DNA of 64,000 nt, from positions 1-64,000 of the forward strand of contig JAFWMN010000003.1 in assembly GCA_017513865.1 (NCBI GenBank). Direction: 5' to 3'. A program made the translations under genes and the position numbers. The notes beneath the pieces are model-generated. The model saw only the letters and a list, made by a program, of their open reading frames with translations. It did not search any database and was not told where the DNA came from. Positions 1-8,647 of this stretch are shown here, piece by piece; position 1 is the first letter of the stretch; each line of letters begins with the position of its first letter. The DNA is from Bacilli bacterium (GTDB lineage Bacteria > Bacillota_I > Bacilli_A > RF39 > UBA660).

Positions 1-33
1 TCCTTAGGGATGTTAACTGTTTTTTGTTCAAAT

Positions 34-109
34 GCCTGATTAGCTCGGTTGGTAGAGCGCACGGCTGTTAACCGTTAGGTCGTAGGTTCGAGTCCTACAT
101 TGGGCGCCA
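34..109 (+). tRNA. tRNA-Asn (GTT)
   Basis: The sequence folds as a cloverleaf. The acceptor arms 34-40 and 99-105 pair over seven bases with G-U wobbles, the D arm is GCTC/GAGC, and the T arm carries GGTTCGAGTCC. The anticodon loop CTGTTAA puts GTT at 67-69, which reads asparagine codons. CCA is encoded at 107-109. It lies 36 bases upstream of gatC, whose product can make Asn-tRNA(Asn). Its promoter is outside or at the edge of the window; bases 1-33 show nothing I can name. Confidence 0.96.
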
Positions 110-145
110 TCTTTTTTTATATGTATAAAAATGGAGGTAATAATA

Positions 146-442
146 ATGAGTAAATTTACTAAAGAAATGGTCGATGATTATGCAGATAAACTATTAATTG
201 GTTTAACTGATGAAGAAAATCAAATGGTTTTAGATGAATTTGAAATCATTGATAAAAATATCGATTTAATTAATGAAATACCAAATATTGAAAAAGTTAT
301 ACCTATGACTCATGCATTAGATAATTTTGAATATGAGCTTAGAGAAGATATTGTAGAAGATTCAGTTCCAATCGATAAACTTCTTTCAAACTGTGATAAA
401 ACAGCTGGCGATGAAGTAGAAGTACCAAGGATGGTGGGCTAA
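146..442 (+). CDS. gatC: Asp-tRNA(Asn)/Glu-tRNA(Gln) amidotransferase subunit C
   Basis: GatC is the small subunit that clamps GatA to GatB in the amidotransferase that converts Asp-tRNA(Asn) and Glu-tRNA(Gln) to the amide forms. The 98-residue acidic protein ends in the family-typical pattern of a proline-rich tail (DEVEVPRMVG). An in-frame ATG at 131 exists, but it forms part of the Shine-Dalgarno AATGGAGG (131-138), so the ATG at 146 is the start. gatA begins 1 base after its stop, and gatA and gatB follow immediately, which fixes the identification. Confidence 0.93.
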   Translation: MSKFTKEMVDDYADKLLIGLTDEENQMVLDEFEIIDKNIDLINEIPNIEKVIPMTHALDNFEYELREDIVEDSVPIDKLLSNCDKTAGDEVEVPRMVG

Positions 443-443
443 T

Positions 444-1901
444 ATGACATACATGGATAAAAGTATAGAAGAAATACATGAGGCTTTAATAAAAGGAAAA
501 GTAACTAGTAAAGAACTTATAAAAGAATCATTAGAAAAAACGAAAGAAATAGAAAAAAAATGTAATGCTTTTGTAACAATATTAGATGATGCTAAACCAG
601 TAGAGGTTACTGATGAATTATTATCAGGAATTCCGTACGGTATTAAAGATAATTATAGTACTGAAGGTATTTTATCAACAGGATCATCTAACACATTAAA
701 AGATTATATTCCTTTTTTTACAGCAACTGCAATTGAGAATTTAACTAAAAAAGGGGCAATTCCAGTTAATAAAACGGCTTTAGATGAATTTGGCATGGGC
801 GGAACTGGAACAACATGCCATACTGGGACTATTACAAACCCATGGGACCATACTAGAATGTGTGCCGGATCATCTGCCGGCTCAGCAGCTGCTGTAGCTG
901 CTGGTGTATATCCTTACGCCACGGGTTCTGATACAGGTGATTCCATAAGAAAGCCAGCCGCATATTGTGGAATTGTTGGATATAAACCAACATATGGAAT
1001 GATTTCAAGATATGGTTTATTTCCTTTTGCATCCTCACTTGATCATCTGGGTGCCTTAACTAGGAGCGTTAAAGATGCAGCGATTGTTGTTGATGGTATG
1101 AAAGGTATAGATAAAAATGATATGACTAGTTGGGATTCCTCAAATATTCACTTATATGATTCTATCGATGGAAACATAAAAGGTAAAAAACTATGTTATA
1201 TAAAAGAAATATGTGATATTAATAATTATCCTAATGCTGATAATGAACTTAAAGAACATTTGGCTAATTTTATGGATACTATAGAAAAATGCAAAAAATT
1301 AGGCTTTGAGGTAAAAGAAGAGTCAATTGATCAAACATTATTAAATGCTCTTCCTTCAGTATATGTTGTTATTTCTTGCGCTGAAGCTACAAGTAACATG
1401 TCTAATTTAACGGGCTTTATATTTGGACCAAGAGCAGAAGGTGAAAGTTGGGATCAATCCCTTAAAAATTATCGAACTAAAGGTTTTTCACCATTAATTA
1501 AAAGACGATTTGTTATAGGCTCTTATGTATTGCAAGCTGAAAATAAAGATAGATACTTCCACAATGCTCAAAGAGTTAGAAGACTTTTAGTAGATGAGTG
1601 GAATAAATTATATAAAAAATATGATGCCATTATTCTTCCTGTAGGTAGTGGACCAGCCAAAAAACTAGAAGGATCTAAAGACATATTAGATCAAAATACA
1701 GCCATCTTAGAAGAGCACTTACAAATAGGTAATTTTGGTGGTTTTCCTTCAATTACTATTCCTAATGGATTTATAGATAACTTACCAGTTGGCATAAATA
1801 TAACAGGTAAATGTTATGATGATATTAATGTTCTTAATATTGCTTATGCCATTGAAAGTTCTATGAATTATAAAGGACAAGTAGTAAAGGAGGTTAAATA
1901 A
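444..1901 (+). CDS. gatA: Asp-tRNA(Asn)/Glu-tRNA(Gln) amidotransferase subunit A (amidase)
   Basis: GatA hydrolyses glutamine and passes the ammonia to GatB. It is 485 residues, the usual size. The Ser-cisSer-Lys amidase triad is visible: Lys68 in YGIKDN, a serine of GSSAGSAAA (about 143-147), and Ser167 in GSDTGDSIRKPA. The common bacterial form of the last motif is TGGSIRQPA. The TGDSIRKPA form and the stretch LDEFGMGGTG match what I recall of mollicute GatA proteins, so this is a lineage signal rather than a defect. A second in-frame ATG at 453 is a possible alternative start. The stop overlaps the gatB start by one base (TAATG), suggesting coupled translation. Confidence 0.97.
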   Translation: MTYMDKSIEEIHEALIKGKVTSKELIKESLEKTKEIEKKCNAFVTILDDAKPVEVTDELLSGIPYGIKDNYSTEGILSTGSSNTLKDYIPFFTATAIENLTKKGAIPVNKTALDEFGMGGTGTTCHTGTITNPWDHTRMCAGSSAGSAAAVAAGVYPYATGSDTGDSIRKPAAYCGIVGYKPTYGMISRYGLFPFASSLDHLGALTRSVKDAAIVVDGMKGIDKNDMTSWDSSNIHLYDSIDGNIKGKKLCYIKEICDINNYPNADNELKEHLANFMDTIEKCKKLGFEVKEESIDQTLLNALPSVYVVISCAEATSNMSNLTGFIFGPRAEGESWDQSLKNYRTKGFSPLIKRRFVIGSYVLQAENKDRYFHNAQRVRRLLVDEWNKLYKKYDAIILPVGSGPAKKLEGSKDILDQNTAILEEHLQIGNFGGFPSITIPNGFIDNLPVGINITGKCYDDINVLNIAYAIESSMNYKGQVVKEVK

Positions 1902-3358
1902 TGGATTATAAAGTTATGATTGGTTTAGAGATGCACTGTGAAATTAGTGAAACCAAAACAAAAGTATTTTCAGGAGCTAAAAACGATTTCAGTGAATATC
2001 CCAATGACAGTGTAAAACCTATTGACATGGCTTTTCCAGGTACCCTTCCTACTGTTAACAAAGAGGCAGTTAGAATGAGTTTGATGGCCAGTATGATATT
2101 AGGCTGTAGTCAACCAGAATATTTATATTTTGAAAGAAAAAACTATTATTATCCGGATCTTCCTAAAGGGTTTCAAATAACCCAAGAAACAAAACCTGCT
2201 CCTATTGGAAGTTATGGTGAGTTTATATATGAACATGAGGGGAAAAAGAAAAAGGCAAGAATTAATAACCTGCACCTAGAAGAAGATGCGGCTAGCTCTG
2301 ACCATTATCCATCTGGTTCGAGAATTAATTATAACAGAGCAGGTGTTCCTTTACTTGAACTTGTTACTGAACCTGATTTTAGAAGTGCTGATGAAGCTGT
2401 CGCATTCTTAGAAGCAATTAGAAATATTTATAGATATGCTGGTATTAGTGAAGCTGATAGTAAAAAAGGACAAGTTAGATGTGATGTTAACGTTTCTATA
2501 ATGGATGCTTCATTAGATGAAACAAATCCTGAAAACTGGGGTACTAAAGTTGAAATAAAAAATGTCAATTCCTTCAGTGCAGTTAGAGATGCAATTAACT
2601 ATGAAATAGAAAGACAATTAAATCTTTTAAATAGCGGTAAAAAAGAAGAAATTGAACAAGAAACTCGTAGATGGGATGAGGAATCTGGAACAACTATCCA
2701 CATGCGTAGTAAAGTTGACGCTATTGATTATAAATATTTTGTTGAACCTAACATTCCAAAATTTAAAATAAAAAAAGAATGGCTAGAAGAAATTAGAAAA
2801 AGCATCCCAAGACTTCCATATGAAAGAAAAGAAACATATATAAATGAATATGGTATTACTGATTATGATGCCACAATCATTATAAAAGATAAAAAAATAT
2901 CTGATTTTTATGAAGAATGTATAAAATTAAAAGCTGATCCTAAAATGGCTTCTAACTGGATTACAACTAATTTACTTGGTAATTTAAATAAATTAGAATT
3001 AGAATTCGATGATCTTACATTAACTCCAAAAATGTTAAAAGATTTAATTGATTTAGTAGAATCTAAAGAAATATCTTCTAAACAGGCGAAAGAAGTATTC
3101 TTAGATATCCTAACAACTGGTAAGACACCTCAAGAAATTGTTAAAGAAAAGGATATGAAACAGATGAGTGATGAAGAAGAAATAGTTAAAATTGCTAACG
3201 AAGTTTTAGATGAAAATCCCGATGCTATAGATCAGTATAAAAAAGGTAGAACCAACGTTGTTGACTGGTTAACTGGACAAATTATGAAAAAAACAAAAGG
3301 TCAAGCAAATCCAACTATCGCCAGAAGCACAATGGCTACTGAAATAGAAAAAAGATAA
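1901..3358 (+). CDS. gatB: Asp-tRNA(Asn)/Glu-tRNA(Gln) amidotransferase subunit B
   Basis: GatB binds the mischarged tRNA, phosphorylates the side-chain carboxylate with ATP and amidates it. The 485-residue protein has the conserved N-terminal GLEMHCEI, the PDLPKGFQITQ segment, a central GTKVEIKNVNS stretch, and a C-terminal YqeY-like tail domain (about 330-485) ending in GQANPTIARS. The Shine-Dalgarno AAAGGAGG lies inside the end of gatA and the start overlaps the gatA stop. The operon ends in a hairpin just after the stop. Confidence 0.97.
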   Translation: MDYKVMIGLEMHCEISETKTKVFSGAKNDFSEYPNDSVKPIDMAFPGTLPTVNKEAVRMSLMASMILGCSQPEYLYFERKNYYYPDLPKGFQITQETKPAPIGSYGEFIYEHEGKKKKARINNLHLEEDAASSDHYPSGSRINYNRAGVPLLELVTEPDFRSADEAVAFLEAIRNIYRYAGISEADSKKGQVRCDVNVSIMDASLDETNPENWGTKVEIKNVNSFSAVRDAINYEIERQLNLLNSGKKEEIEQETRRWDEESGTTIHMRSKVDAIDYKYFVEPNIPKFKIKKEWLEEIRKSIPRLPYERKETYINEYGITDYDATIIIKDKKISDFYEECIKLKADPKMASNWITTNLLGNLNKLELEFDDLTLTPKMLKDLIDLVESKEISSKQAKEVFLDILTTGKTPQEIVKEKDMKQMSDEEEIVKIANEVLDENPDAIDQYKKGRTNVVDWLTGQIMKKTKGQANPTIARSTMATEIEKR

Positions 3359-3388
3359 GATTTCAAAAAAAGTGAAATCTTTTTTTAT
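3358..3388 (+). terminator. Rho-independent terminator of gatCAB
   Basis: An eight-base stem AGATTTCA / TGAAATCT closes a loop of A/G bases and is followed by a run of seven or more T, starting at the last base of the gatB stop codon. Confidence 0.9.
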
Positions 3389-3411
3389 TTTGTTCTAATT
3401 ATTTGTAAATG

Positions 3412-3420
3412 TGCTATAAT
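3412..3420 (+). promoter_or_regulatory. Extended -10 promoter for the zinc-ribbon gene pair
   Basis: TGCTATAAT is a perfect extended -10 (TGn plus TATAAT). It lies about 40 bases before the start of the next gene and just after the gatB terminator. A weak TTGTTC lies upstream at a 19-base spacing. Confidence 0.7.
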
Positions 3421-3460
3421 ATGATAAAGAATTTATTCTTTTAGAAAGGAAATGGGCTAT

Positions 3461-4636
3461 ATGTTTTGTCAAGAGTGTGGTAAGAAAAATACTAAAGAAT
3501 CTAAGTTTTGTGAAGAGTGTGGTGCCAAACTAGTTTCAAACACCAAAAAAAATGATAAAAAACCGATGAATAAAAAAAATAAAACAATCCTTATAATTGT
3601 TGCTACTATTTTAATATTAATAGTTTCTGCTTTTGCTATTTTGTCTAACAGATTTAAACCAGCAAATGTTGCTAAAGAGTACTTTGTGGCAGTTACTAGT
3701 GGAAATACTGATAAACTATACAATTATTTTGATGTTAAAAACTCTGATTTTACTAGTAAAAAAATCTTTAAAAAAGTAGTAATTCTACCAAAAGCCGAAA
3801 TTGTCAATTATTCGGTCGGAGAAGGGAAAATATCTGAAGATGGCCTAACCATGGAAGTTCCTATTAACTATATCACCAATACATCTAAAACATCAAATAA
3901 AGCTGTCATTAATTTAATGAAAGATAAGAAAAATAAATTTTTATTTTTTGACAACTGGAAAGTAAGTAATGAAAGTAGTGAATTAAAAACAGATTTTTCT
4001 ATATATGTTCCAAAAAAATCAAAAGTAATTTTAGAAGGCATTAATCTAGATAAAAAATATCTAAAGAAAAATGATAATAGTCAATATGATGAATATGTTA
4101 TTCCGCAAATATTTAAAGGCAAATATAAAGCAATAGCTACACTTAAAAGCGGATTATCTTTAGAAAGTGATGTTAATATTAGTGGTTCTAGTGCCTATCT
4201 AAGCAGTTTAAAATTGTCTTCTAAAGATAAAGAAAAAATAGAAAAAAAATTACCAGAAATTATTAATACAATTTATAAAAATGCAATTGATAAAAAAGCA
4301 TTTGGCGATATTAAAAAAGATTATGATTATGATGGGGCTAAACTTGATAATTTAGAAAAAGGCTATGTTTATCTAATGAATGGTACCACTTCAAGTGGAT
4401 TAAAAAAATTTAACACCAAAAGTGCGAAAATTACATCATCAAAAACAAGTGGTTCTTATATTTCTGTTACTGTTAAACTTAATTTTGAATATACAGCTAC
4501 TAAATCATTACTTGGTGAAGAAAAAACTAATTCTAAAGAAGATGAAGACATAATATATTTAGATTTTGATTATTTTAAAGGTGAATATAAGCTTGTAGAT
4601 ATTTCAAGTTGGCCAAAATATTTTAGTGTATTTTAG
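3461..4636 (+). CDS. Zinc-ribbon, TcaA/YvbJ-like membrane protein
   Basis: The 391-residue protein opens with a zinc ribbon made of two CxxC pairs (FCQECG and FCEECG, residues 2-23). A lysine-rich linker, one membrane helix (about residues 43-64) and a long extracytoplasmic part with repeated beta-type segments follow. This order matches the Firmicutes TcaA/YvbJ-type zinc-ribbon membrane proteins, whose outer domains have been linked to cell-wall stress. The function here is unproven. The start at 3461 has AAAGGA about ten bases upstream, whereas the earlier ATG at 3452 would sit on the ribosome site. The next gene is also a zinc-ribbon membrane protein, so the two probably work together. Confidence 0.75.
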   Translation: MFCQECGKKNTKESKFCEECGAKLVSNTKKNDKKPMNKKNKTILIIVATILILIVSAFAILSNRFKPANVAKEYFVAVTSGNTDKLYNYFDVKNSDFTSKKIFKKVVILPKAEIVNYSVGEGKISEDGLTMEVPINYITNTSKTSNKAVINLMKDKKNKFLFFDNWKVSNESSELKTDFSIYVPKKSKVILEGINLDKKYLKKNDNSQYDEYVIPQIFKGKYKAIATLKSGLSLESDVNISGSSAYLSSLKLSSKDKEKIEKKLPEIINTIYKNAIDKKAFGDIKKDYDYDGAKLDNLEKGYVYLMNGTTSSGLKKFNTKSAKITSSKTSGSYISVTVKLNFEYTATKSLLGEEKTNSKEDEDIIYLDFDYFKGEYKLVDISSWPKYFSVF

Positions 4637-4653
4637 AAAAGGAGTGTTAAAAA

Positions 4654-5337
4654 ATGGCTAAATTTTGTACAAATTGTGGAAAAAAATTAAAAGAAGGAGA
4701 AAAATGCGACTGTACACCAGCTGTAACTAGTAATATTGATTTTCAAAAAATATTAGATATTTGTAAAAATATGTTTATAAAACCAATAGATACAATGAAA
4801 GAATTTACGAAAAAAAGTAATTTTACGTTGGCAATGATTTTAACTGGAGCATTAAGTATAATTGCTGGTTTATTCGGAATGGCAATCATGAAAAACGCTT
4901 TTGCTTTAATAGGTAACCAATCTTTATATAGAACTTATGCATATGGAAGTATGCCTGTTAATATTCCATACGGAAAAATATTTTTTACTAGTTTAATTCT
5001 TGTGTTTGCTATTTCATTTATTTATTCTGGAGTTTTGTATTTAGTAAATACTATAATATTTAAAAGAACGGCAGACTTTAAAGAAGTATATGCTTTATAT
5101 GGTGTAACTTCAATAGTTATTTCAGTAACTATGCTTGTATCAAGTATATTAATGTTTTTAAACATTTATTTTGCATTTATAATCGTTGGTTTAGGTTCAA
5201 TATTAGCCACAGTGTATAATTATCACGGGCTTAAATTCCTAGGTGATAAAGATGAAAATAAATATGGCTATATTTATCTAACCACTTGTGTTGTTTTCTA
5301 CATAGTAGTATTCATAATTACAAAAATATTTTCTTAA
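4654..5337 (+). CDS. Zinc-ribbon multi-pass membrane protein (Yip1-like layout)
   Basis: The 227-residue protein starts with one zinc-ribbon (CTNCGKKLKEGEKCDC, four cysteines in the first 20 residues). About five hydrophobic helices follow, between residues 55 and 225. A ribbon plus a five-helix membrane domain recalls the Yip1 family of Firmicutes, but I cannot confirm the family by eye. It starts 17 bases after its zinc-ribbon neighbour with AAAGGAG as ribosome site, so the two form an operon that ends at the hairpin behind this gene. Confidence 0.65.
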   Translation: MAKFCTNCGKKLKEGEKCDCTPAVTSNIDFQKILDICKNMFIKPIDTMKEFTKKSNFTLAMILTGALSIIAGLFGMAIMKNAFALIGNQSLYRTYAYGSMPVNIPYGKIFFTSLILVFAISFIYSGVLYLVNTIIFKRTADFKEVYALYGVTSIVISVTMLVSSILMFLNIYFAFIIVGLGSILATVYNYHGLKFLGDKDENKYGYIYLTTCVVFYIVVFIITKIFS

Positions 5338-5360
5338 GAAGTTTTAAAACTTCTTTTTTT
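5336..5360 (+). terminator. Terminator of the zinc-ribbon operon
   Basis: The inverted repeat AAGAAGTTTT / AAAACTTCTT overlaps the stop codon and continues into a T tract. Confidence 0.88.
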
Positions 5361-5366
5361 ATTATC

Positions 5367-5395
5367 TTGACAGGGCTTAATAAATAAGGTAAAAT
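5367..5395 (+). promoter_or_regulatory. Promoter of tRNA-Ser
   Basis: TTGACA (5367-5372), a 17-base spacer and TAAAAT (5390-5395) end 18 bases before the tRNA. Confidence 0.88.
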
Positions 5396-5413
5396 TATAA
5401 ACGTAAGTCTTAT

Positions 5414-5504
5414 GGAGTAGTACTCAAGAGGCTGAAGAGGCGCCCCTGCTAAGGGTGTAGGTCGGGTAACCGGCGCGAGGGTTCAAATCCCTCCTGCTCC
5501 GCCA
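5414..5504 (+). tRNA. tRNA-Ser (GCT)
   Basis: The acceptor arm GGAGTAG pairs with CTGCTCC. The anticodon loop puts GCT at 5448-5450, reading AGC/AGU serine codons. A long variable arm (GTCGGGTAACCGGC) follows, as expected for a class II serine tRNA. The T arm is GAGGGTTCAAATCCCTC and CCA is encoded. Confidence 0.97.
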
Positions 5505-5513
5505 TTTAAAAAT

Positions 5514-5538
5514 TAACCACTTTTTAGTGGTTTTTATT
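5514..5538 (+). terminator. Terminator of tRNA-Ser
   Basis: The stem ACCACT / AGTGGT with a TTTT loop is followed by a T-rich tract. Confidence 0.85.
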
Positions 5539-5598
5539 TTAGGTTTTTATAGTTTCTTTTTTTAACATTTAACATATATAAAAATAGGGGGGTATTAT

Positions 5599-6570
5599 AT
5601 GAAATATAAAGGAATAGATGTTTCTAAATATCAAGGGGATATTAATTTTGATAAAGCAAAAAATGATATAGACTTTGTTATTATAAGAATTGGTTATGGA
5701 AGATATGATAATCAAAAGGATCCTAAATTTGAATCAAATTATTATGGTTTTAAAAATTATAATGTTCCTATCGGCATTTATCATTATAGTTATGCTAAAT
5801 GTGTAGAGGATGCCAAAAAAGAAGCTGACATCGTTTTAAAATGGTTAAATGGAAGAAACCTTAACTTGCCAGTTTATTTTGATATTGAGGATAAGTCGCA
5901 ACAAAATTTAGGTAAAAATACTTTAACTAATATATGTGAAGCTTTTTGCTCTAAAATTGAAAAAGCTGGTTATTGGGCCGGAGTATATGCAAATAAATAC
6001 TTTTTTACCACATATTTAGATTATAAAAAACTAGAAAAAAAATATACTATATGGGTTGCTCAATATAATAGTACAAATACTTATAAAGGGAAATATGATA
6101 TGTGGCAATATACATCATCAGGAAAAGTAAGTGGTATTAATGGAAATGTCGATATGAATTATCTATATCGTAATATTTTTATAAATAATAGTTCTAATAT
6201 TTTAGATTTACCTGATTTAAGTAACTATAAGGGTAATTCAATTGTTGATGGTTTGAAATCAGTAGGTTTTGATAGTTCCTTTAATTCAAGAAAAAATTTA
6301 TATAAAAAATTAGGATTTTATGACACCTATAAAGGTACTTCAGCTCAAAATATAAAATTATTAAATGCTTTGAGAATAAAGGAAGAATACTATTCATCAA
6401 ATTATAAAGGATTATCTTTTGTAGATGCCTTAAAATCTATAGGAGTGGATTCTTCTTTTAATAATCGAAAAGCAATCGCCCTTAATAATGGTATTAGTAA
6501 TTATAAAGGGACTGCTGCTCAAAATTTAAAACTATTAAATCTTCTAAAAAAAGGGAAACTTCGAAAATAG
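5599..6570 (+). CDS. GH25 lysozyme (N-acetylmuramidase) with two C-terminal repeats
   Basis: Glycoside hydrolase family 25 enzymes cut the MurNAc-GlcNAc bond of peptidoglycan. Residues 1-200 carry the family pattern: GIDVSKYQG at the start with Asp7, YFDIED with the catalytic Asp95 and Glu97, and WQYTSSG near the end. Residues about 212-323 hold two copies of a roughly 50-residue unit, each with a DSSFNxRK and a KGTxAQN motif. By position these are probably wall-binding repeats. No signal peptide is visible, so export would need a holin, lysis or another route, as with phage endolysins. The gene stands alone between tRNA-Ser and deoD, with a strong AGGGGGG ribosome site. Confidence 0.88.
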   Translation: MKYKGIDVSKYQGDINFDKAKNDIDFVIIRIGYGRYDNQKDPKFESNYYGFKNYNVPIGIYHYSYAKCVEDAKKEADIVLKWLNGRNLNLPVYFDIEDKSQQNLGKNTLTNICEAFCSKIEKAGYWAGVYANKYFFTTYLDYKKLEKKYTIWVAQYNSTNTYKGKYDMWQYTSSGKVSGINGNVDMNYLYRNIFINNSSNILDLPDLSNYKGNSIVDGLKSVGFDSSFNSRKNLYKKLGFYDTYKGTSAQNIKLLNALRIKEEYYSSNYKGLSFVDALKSIGVDSSFNNRKAIALNNGISNYKGTAAQNLKLLNLLKKGKLRK

Positions 6571-6581
6571 TTTTCCTTTTT
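6546..6581 (+). terminator. Terminator of the GH25 gene
   Basis: AAAAAGGGAAAC pairs with GTTTTCCTTTTT across a ten-base loop, with one wobble. The left arm lies inside the last codons of the lysozyme gene. Confidence 0.75.
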
Positions 6582-6586
6582 AATTA

Positions 6587-6615
6587 TTGACATAACCTAT
6601 ATGGATTGCTAAACT
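6587..6615 (+). promoter_or_regulatory. Promoter of deoD
   Basis: TTGACA (6587-6592) and TAAACT (6610-6615) are separated by 17 bases and lie 30 bases upstream of deoD. Confidence 0.7.
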
Positions 6616-6644
6616 AATATTGGAGAAGAATAGGAGATGATGTT

Positions 6645-7358
6645 ATGACTCCACATAACGAAGCTAAAAAAGAAGATATTGCTGATATTGTAATAATGCC
6701 TGGGGATCCCCTTAGAGCTAAATATATTGCAGAGAATTATTTAACAGATTATAAATTAGTAAATAAAGTTAGAAACATATATGCTTATACCGGTAATTAT
6801 AAAGGTAAAAGAATTACCGTTATGGCCTCTGGTATGGGAATGCCTAGCATGGGTATATATGCATATGAATTATATAAAATATATGATGTAAAAACAATTA
6901 TAAGAATTGGCTCTTGTGGAGGTTATTTAAAAGAAGCAGATTTGTTTGATATTATTTTAGCTAGAGATGTTTATAGTGAAAGTAACTTTGCTTATACTTT
7001 TAATAATGACGTGTGCCATTTAATTGAAGGTGATAAAGGATTAAGCGATAAAATAAGCAAAACAGCTAAAGAAAAAGGAATCAAATTATTTGAAGGCACA
7101 ACTGCTTGTACTGATTGTTTTGATTTATATATGACAGATGTAAATAAATTTTTAGAAAGAATTCCAAATGGTATTAAACCAATAGCTGCTGAAATGGAAG
7201 CTTTTGCTTTATTTTACATAGCTAAATTTCTTGGTAAAAAAGCCGCTTGTGTAATGAGTGTAGTAGATTCTAAATATATTAATAAAGTAGCAACACCAGA
7301 AGAAAGAGAAACAGGCTTAAATAAAATGATTGAACTTGCTTTAGATTCAGTTATTTAG
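6645..7358 (+). CDS. deoD: Purine-nucleoside phosphorylase, DeoD type
   Basis: This enzyme splits purine (deoxy)nucleosides with phosphate for base salvage. The 237-residue length is typical of the hexameric DeoD class. Visible family features are TPHNEAK at the N-terminus (active-site His4), MPGDPLRAK, the phosphate-binding arginine region RIGSCGG, and AAEMEAFALF, which carries the ribose-binding Glu. A good ribosome site (AGGAG) lies 9 bases ahead. It is followed after 23 bases by the two M16 peptidase genes and may share their transcript. Confidence 0.95.
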   Translation: MTPHNEAKKEDIADIVIMPGDPLRAKYIAENYLTDYKLVNKVRNIYAYTGNYKGKRITVMASGMGMPSMGIYAYELYKIYDVKTIIRIGSCGGYLKEADLFDIILARDVYSESNFAYTFNNDVCHLIEGDKGLSDKISKTAKEKGIKLFEGTTACTDCFDLYMTDVNKFLERIPNGIKPIAAEMEAFALFYIAKFLGKKAACVMSVVDSKYINKVATPEERETGLNKMIELALDSVI

Positions 7359-7381
7359 AGCATAATACAAAAGGTGATTTT

Positions 7382-8647
7382 ATGAAACACGAAGTGTATA
7401 ATTTAAAAAACTATGATCTTCATACTGTTGAAACTAATAGATTTAAAACTATTAGTTTTGTTGCTCAAATAAGAATAAAAAATGAAAAAATACATGATAA
7501 ATATATTCCCATGCTTTGGCGTATGCTTGTTAATACAAGTGCAAAATATAAAACAATAAAAGAAATATGTGAAGCTTCAGCTAATATTTATGAGCCAAAC
7601 TATTCTATCAGATTTATCGGTAGCGGCTCACAAGATGTTTTAGTATTATCAGGCTCTTTTATAAATGAAAAATACACTGAAAAAGGGATGAATGAAGAAA
7701 GTATAAAATTTTTATTAGAATTTTTATTTAACCCTAATATAGATGAAGGTGGTTTTGATAAAGAAATATTTGAAATACAAAAAAACAGACTAGTTAATTA
7801 TTATAAAAACATAAAAGATTATCCTAGAGAATATGCTAGTTATAGATATATGGCTAATACAAAATACTATGATTATGACGAATATACGCTTGAAGAACTA
7901 ATTGAAATAACTGAAAGTTTAACTAGAAAAGAACTATATGAGTTTTATAAAAAAATTATTAAAGAAGGAAAATTTGATATATTTATATGTGGGAATTTTA
8001 ATTCTTTAGAAATGAAAGAAATCGTTGAAAGAAATGTTGATTTCAAAGGATTTAAACAAGAAAAACCAGCACATCAGATTATTCAAAAAACTTATAGAAA
8101 AAATCCAAAAATAATAATTGAAAAAACCCCTAATGCGCAAAGTTTTCTCATTATGGGACTTAAGACAACTGATATTACAAAATATGAAAGTATTTATGTA
8201 TCACTTATTTATGCCTGGATTTTAGGCGGTGGTTTTAATTCACTACTCAATCAAGTTGTTAGAGAAAAAAATTCACTATGTTATTACATTTATGTAGAAC
8301 GCAATAATTTAATAAGTGGACTTAGAATTTGCGCGGGAATAGATGGAAAAGACTATGATAAAGTATACGAACTAATAGAAGGAGAACTTGTTAATATGCA
8401 AACTGGCAATTTTTCTTCTGAATTATTTGATAGTGTTAAGAATATTTATTACAATTCTTTAGAAAACATTGAAGATTACCAAAACGATATTTTAAATAGT
8501 TTTATTTCCATGGAATGTATTGATGCTGATGATATTAAAACAAGAAAAGAAATAGTTCAAAAAATGACTAAAGAGGATATTATGAACTACGCCAAAAAAA
8601 CGCACATCGATGTTGTTTATTTACTAAAAGGTGATAAAAATGAATAA
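7382..8647 (+). CDS. ymfF: M16 family peptidase-like protein, zinc site absent (YmfF-like)
   Basis: The 421-residue protein has the M16 (insulinase-like) fold pattern but no HxxEH zinc motif, which fits the non-catalytic partner YmfF of Firmicutes. The recognisable C-terminal M16 features include GGGFNSLLNQVVREKNSLCY, where the R/Y pair helps bind substrate in catalytic partners. It overlaps the next gene, an active-type M16 homologue, by 8 bases, so the two are probably co-translated and form a heterodimer. The substrate is unknown. Confidence 0.86.
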   Translation: MKHEVYNLKNYDLHTVETNRFKTISFVAQIRIKNEKIHDKYIPMLWRMLVNTSAKYKTIKEICEASANIYEPNYSIRFIGSGSQDVLVLSGSFINEKYTEKGMNEESIKFLLEFLFNPNIDEGGFDKEIFEIQKNRLVNYYKNIKDYPREYASYRYMANTKYYDYDEYTLEELIEITESLTRKELYEFYKKIIKEGKFDIFICGNFNSLEMKEIVERNVDFKGFKQEKPAHQIIQKTYRKNPKIIIEKTPNAQSFLIMGLKTTDITKYESIYVSLIYAWILGGGFNSLLNQVVREKNSLCYYIYVERNNLISGLRICAGIDGKDYDKVYELIEGELVNMQTGNFSSELFDSVKNIYYNSLENIEDYQNDILNSFISMECIDADDIKTRKEIVQKMTKEDIMNYAKKTHIDVVYLLKGDKNE

